DNA from: QHXW01 sp963752965
GTDB taxonomy: Bacteria; Acidobacteriota; Terriglobia; Bryobacterales; Bryobacteraceae
NCBI GenBank assembly: GCA_963752965.1
Contig: CAVWAJ010000007.1
Coordinates: 496,001 to 560,000, forward strand
Length of the DNA stretch: 64,000 nt
Reading direction: 5' to 3'
Shown: positions 60,965-64,000 of the stretch, piece after piece
Layout of the letters: every line of letters starts with the position of its first letter
Numbering within the stretch: position 1 is the first letter of the stretch
Position numbers and translations under genes: made by a program
Notes under the pieces: model-generated
What the model saw: only the letters and a program-made list of their open reading frames with translations
Databases searched by the model: none
Told to the model about the DNA's origin: nothing

Positions 60965-61672
60965 ATGATGTGGAACCGGCAAGCTTGGCTCGGTGCGTTG
61001 ATGGTTGCCGGCACACCTTTGCCCCTGCTCGCCCAATCCAGCCCGCAGCAGGGCCCTTACCGCATGGAGATCGTGCTCGAGCGCCGCGAAGCGGGTGCGT
61101 GGCATGCCGTCGATCCGGGCCTGGTGCTCGAGCAAAACGACCGCGTGCGTTTCCGCTTTCACACCAATTTCGCCGGCTATCTCTACGTAATGAATCAGAG
61201 CACCTCCGGCACATACGCCATGCTGTTTCCGGGTGAAGACACGGGGCGGGAGAACCGCATCACCGCCGGCAAGGACTATCTGGTACCCGCAACACAGACG
61301 CTGTTTCGCATCGCCGGGCCCGCGGGGCACGAGATCGTCTACTGGATGGTGACGCCGGCTGAACTCCAGCCGGAGGAACCTAAGTACGTCCCGCTGCCGC
61401 CTCCTCCACCGCCGCAAGAAAAACAGACGCCCGCCAACATGACTCCGCGCTGCGACGACGCATTGTTCCGCGCCCGCGGAGATTGCATTGACACCTCCGC
61501 CGGACCGAAGGGCGTAAATAGCCGCGAACTACTCCCGGACAACCTGGCTCAGGTCCCTTCCGGCAGTTCAAGTGAGCTCATGTTTCTGCGCAAGCAGAAT
61601 ACCGCGGTCGTCTCTTCGCCGGTTCCTTTGAAAGGTCCCGTGATTTATGAATTCCACCTGGCTCATAAATAA
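60965..61672 (+). CDS. Exported DUF4384 protein, second of two
   Basis: A 235-residue protein with a signal peptide (LGALMVAGTPLPLLAQ) and a DUF4384 domain (VLEQNDRVRFRFHTNFAGYLYVMNQ, AMLFPGEDTGRENR), then a PPPPPP linker and a C-terminal about 80 residues with two Cys. It shares domain type but little else with the preceding gene. It overlaps the caspase gene by 26 bases, so the three are co-translated. Confidence 0.8.
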   Translation: MMWNRQAWLGALMVAGTPLPLLAQSSPQQGPYRMEIVLERREAGAWHAVDPGLVLEQNDRVRFRFHTNFAGYLYVMNQSTSGTYAMLFPGEDTGRENRITAGKDYLVPATQTLFRIAGPAGHEIVYWMVTPAELQPEEPKYVPLPPPPPPQEKQTPANMTPRCDDALFRARGDCIDTSAGPKGVNSRELLPDNLAQVPSGSSSELMFLRKQNTAVVSSPVPLKGPVIYEFHLAHK

Positions 61673-63746
61673 GTCGGGCAGGCGGTTTGCCGGCCTCCTC
61701 TTGCTGGCGTTGCCGGCGCTCGCGCAGCAACCTGCGAACACGCAACAGCGTGACTTGCGCGTCGAGAAAGACGCGGGCCCGGTGTCGATTCCCGGTCAGC
61801 CACAAACCGTCCGCATCCCGCGCAGTTACGCGCTAGTTGTCGGTATCGCAAACTACCGGAACCTGACTGCGGCACAGCAACTACAATTTCCCGAACGCGA
61901 TGCCGAGTCCATTTACTCGATCCTCATCAGTACCGAAGGCGGCAATTTCCGCGCCGAGAACGTCCATAAGCTGGTCGGCGCCAAAGCGACGCTGGCGGGG
62001 TTGCGCCATGAACTCGAAGAATGGCTGCCTTCGGTTACCAAAGACGACGACCGCGTCCTCATTTACTTCGCCGGCCATGGCTTCGTCTACGGCGGCAAAG
62101 CGTATCTCGCACCCTACGATATCGACTTAAAGAACATCGCCGCGACCGGCTATCCCATGGACACACTGGGCCGCGACATGGGTGTCAAGATCAAAGGGAA
62201 GTGGAAGGTGCTTCTGACGGACTCGTGCCATTCCGGAGCTATCAATCCAGACGCCGACGTGCAGTTGATTAACGGCACGCTGGGAAACCTGAATAAGTCG
62301 CTGTTCTCACTAACGGCAAGCCGCGACCGCGAACGATCGTTCGAAAGTAAGGACTGGGGTGGCGGGCACGGGATCTTTACTTACTATGTGGTCAAGGGCC
62401 TGGAAGGTGCAGCGGACGAATCGGGCGATGGCATCGTCACCGCCGACGAATTAGCCGAATACGTACACTCCAACGTGCGTGAGGCGACTAAGGGGCAGCA
62501 GAACCCCACCTCCGATCGCGGCAGCTTTGATAGCAACATGCTGCTCTCCTACGTGCCATCGAATGTCAAACCGGGCGCCCCGCCGCCGGCGAAGTTCGGC
62601 ACGCTGATCCTCGAAGCCAACATGAGCGACGTGGAGGTGTTCGTGGATGGCAAGTCGGTGGGCGTGCTTGCCAAGGGTACACCGCTGACGCTGCCCGGTC
62701 TCGCTCCGGGCGTCCATACGATCAAGGGCGTCAAGATGGGTTACGAGCCGGACGGCCCCCGTGAGGAAACGGTCTATCCCGGCCAGGAGACCACGGTCAG
62801 CATCAAGATCCTGATCGCAAGGCGGCATACCAAAGCTGCGCTCGACGCCGTTGACGAAGGCCTGAAGTATTACGGAAAAGGATTTGCCGATAACTATCGC
62901 AAAGCCGCCACTTACTTCGAGAAAGCGCTGGGAAGTGACCCCACTTACAGCCAGGCCGCGCTCTATCTGGCGCGTACTTACAACGCCCTTTTCGAAGAAG
63001 ACAAGGCAAACGAGTATTATCGCAAGGCCATTGAGATTGACCCTGATTACGTTGAGGCACACGCCAGCTTCGCGGGTATGTTGCTCGATACGGGTACGTA
63101 CGATGAAGCTATTCGGCAACTCAATGTCGCCATAGGACGCGATCCGAGCTACGCGATGTCCTGGTATCTGCTGGCGGAAGCATACCGGATGAAGGAGGCC
63201 TATCCGCAATCGATCGAAGCGGCGCGCAAAGCCATCCAACTAATCCCCAACAAGGCCGAGGCTCATTTTTGGCTGGCCGAAGGTCTGCGCATGAGCAGCC
63301 AGTATGACCAGGCGGAGAAGGAATATCTCCAGTACCTGAAACTCAGCGATTTTGACAGTAAGCTGGGCGGGCAGTTGAATTACTATGTACTCGGTTCCCT
63401 GATGGGCATGGGGAAGAGAAAGCGGGCCGCGCAGCAGGATATCTGGAAAGATCTCCGTAGCCTGACTTACTTCGGCCTATGCGACTGCGAACGCAAGCAA
63501 TCGCATTTCGATCAGGCAATCAGTTATTGCGAGAAGTCGCTCAATTACACGTCCGACGATCCGTACGCCCACTTCGCCCTGGGCCTGGCGCTGGCCATGA
63601 AGGGGCAGCAGAACGGCATCGTCGAAATGCTCCCTGCCGCCCGCCAGCACTTCGCAACGATGCTGGCGCTCAACTCGGATTTGGCGGAAGCGGATCTCGC
63701 GCGGAAGAATATTGCGAATATTGATGCGTTCATGAAAAGCCGATAG
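61647..63746 (+). CDS. Exported caspase-like peptidase with PEGA and TPR repeats
   Basis: A 699-residue secreted protein. After a signal peptide (GLLLLALPALAQQ) comes a C14 caspase domain (about 58-310) with the catalytic dyad His144 in YFAGHGFVYGG and Cys194 in LLTDSCHSGA, both intact. Then a PEGA domain (about 318-385: DVEVFVDGKSVGVLAKGTPLTLPGLAPG) and TPR repeats to the C-terminus. The start ATG at 61647 lies inside the DUF4384 gene and has no clear ribosome-binding site, so it depends on coupling. Because it is exported, a cytosolic cell-death role is unlikely; an envelope-protein processing or sensing role is inferred. Confidence 0.88.
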   Translation: MNSTWLINKSGRRFAGLLLLALPALAQQPANTQQRDLRVEKDAGPVSIPGQPQTVRIPRSYALVVGIANYRNLTAAQQLQFPERDAESIYSILISTEGGNFRAENVHKLVGAKATLAGLRHELEEWLPSVTKDDDRVLIYFAGHGFVYGGKAYLAPYDIDLKNIAATGYPMDTLGRDMGVKIKGKWKVLLTDSCHSGAINPDADVQLINGTLGNLNKSLFSLTASRDRERSFESKDWGGGHGIFTYYVVKGLEGAADESGDGIVTADELAEYVHSNVREATKGQQNPTSDRGSFDSNMLLSYVPSNVKPGAPPPAKFGTLILEANMSDVEVFVDGKSVGVLAKGTPLTLPGLAPGVHTIKGVKMGYEPDGPREETVYPGQETTVSIKILIARRHTKAALDAVDEGLKYYGKGFADNYRKAATYFEKALGSDPTYSQAALYLARTYNALFEEDKANEYYRKAIEIDPDYVEAHASFAGMLLDTGTYDEAIRQLNVAIGRDPSYAMSWYLLAEAYRMKEAYPQSIEAARKAIQLIPNKAEAHFWLAEGLRMSSQYDQAEKEYLQYLKLSDFDSKLGGQLNYYVLGSLMGMGKRKRAAQQDIWKDLRSLTYFGLCDCERKQSHFDQAISYCEKSLNYTSDDPYAHFALGLALAMKGQQNGIVEMLPAARQHFATMLALNSDLAEADLARKNIANIDAFMKSR

Positions 63747-63781
63747 TAAGCGGGCTCCCTGAGCTCTTCCACTTGCCTGCC

Positions 63782-63794
63782 GAGCGTGTCGCTC
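63782..63794 (+). terminator. Weak hairpin after the caspase gene
   Basis: GAGCG and CGCTC with a TGT loop, 36 bases after the caspase stop. A T-rich stretch lies about 20 bases further on but not adjacent, so termination here is doubtful. Confidence 0.25.
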
Positions 63795-63887
63795 AGTACG
63801 TAGCCTTTACACCTCTTTTCATTAACCACACATGAAGACGGCAACTGCTTCCAGATACCATACGTTTCTAGTAGCAGGAAGGTTGAT

Positions 63888-64000
63888 ATGAAACGAGCAC
63901 TCGGGTTCCTGCTGCTGGCCTTCTCGCTGACTGGTTGCGCCGTCCGCGCGGGGTATTATTCAGACCATGACAGGTATTGGATGCGGGGCCACTATCATTA
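63888..64000 (+). CDS. Lipoprotein, 5' end only
   Basis: Starts at ATG 63888 with AGGAAGG upstream and runs off the window. The first 17 residues are a lipoprotein signal ending in LTGC (lipobox, Cys17). The visible mature part is rich in Tyr, Asp and His (GYYSDHDRYWMRGHYH). It follows the caspase operon on the same strand, 141 bases downstream. The family cannot be named from 37 codons. Confidence 0.7.
   Translation, partial: MKRALGFLLLAFSLTGCAVRAGYYSDHDRYWMRGHYH

Noticed and set aside
61647..63746. Caspase gene as part of an antiphage or gasdermin-type cell-death system
   Set aside because: The protein has a signal peptide and PEGA/TPR domains, and no gasdermin, CARD, TIR or nuclease gene lies nearby.

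Overview
The window looks like a GC-rich chromosome segment from an Acidobacteriota member, most likely of the Solibacteraceae/Bryobacteraceae type. This is inferred from gene content: many exported TPR, PEGA, DUF4384 and Ig-repeat proteins, a membrane-bound winged-helix regulator, a giant Ser/Thr kinase, and several six-hairpin glycosidases. No rRNA, tRNA, CRISPR array, prophage or insertion sequence was seen. Coding density is high, and many neighbouring genes overlap by the 4-base ATGA arrangement.

Layout. 1-6.5 kb: a cytochrome c / copper-monooxygenase-like / TPR fusion, two tandem TPR paralogues, a convergent TPR protein and a winged-helix membrane regulator. 6.5-10.6 kb: an operon of an exported six-hairpin glycosidase and a GH37 trehalase. 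10.7-17.2 kb: two small exported proteins, then a complete selenocysteine formate dehydrogenase operon (alpha subunit read through an in-frame TGA with a SECIS-like hairpin, beta, gamma, FdhE) behind a good sigma-70-like promoter. 17-25 kb: a coiled-coil protein, an M16 peptidase, RlmN, a B12-type radical SAM protein, a TonB-C-like exported protein and a Pit phosphate transporter. 25-33 kb: an ECF sigma / zinc anti-sigma / membrane protein operon, a lone receiver protein, a zinc-ribbon-like protein, a long 'empty' interval that on the minus strand holds a promoter, a rod-shaped RNA and an oligo-U tract (candidate 6S RNA), an exported protein, a His-rich peptide, polyphosphate kinase and DinB.

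33-43.8 kb: a 1656-residue kinase-TPR-TM-PEGA protein, then cupin, COG0523 GTPase, GH116, peroxiredoxin and CoA-binding genes. 43.8-49.6 kb: a seven-gene minus-strand run of SurA-like chaperone, YhaM-like nuclease, two GT9 heptosyltransferases separated by a degenerate HldE2-like protein, an ICMT-like membrane protein and DUF1697. This run ties LPS inner-core synthesis to outer-membrane biogenesis. 49.8-56 kb: a polytopic GT-C-like protein, mfd, the intact heptose-1-phosphate nucleotidyltransferase and an Mpo1-like protein. 56-64 kb: a divergent envelope cluster, with Ig-repeat, beta-propeller and Big-like proteins on one side and two DUF4384 proteins plus an exported caspase-PEGA-TPR protein on the other, followed by the start of a lipoprotein gene.

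The observations most worth following up are the minus-strand structured RNA near 28.6 kb, the degenerate nucleotidyltransferase inside the heptosyltransferase operon, the exported caspase/DUF4384 cluster, and the giant kinase. All function calls rest on motif reading by eye; no search was run.
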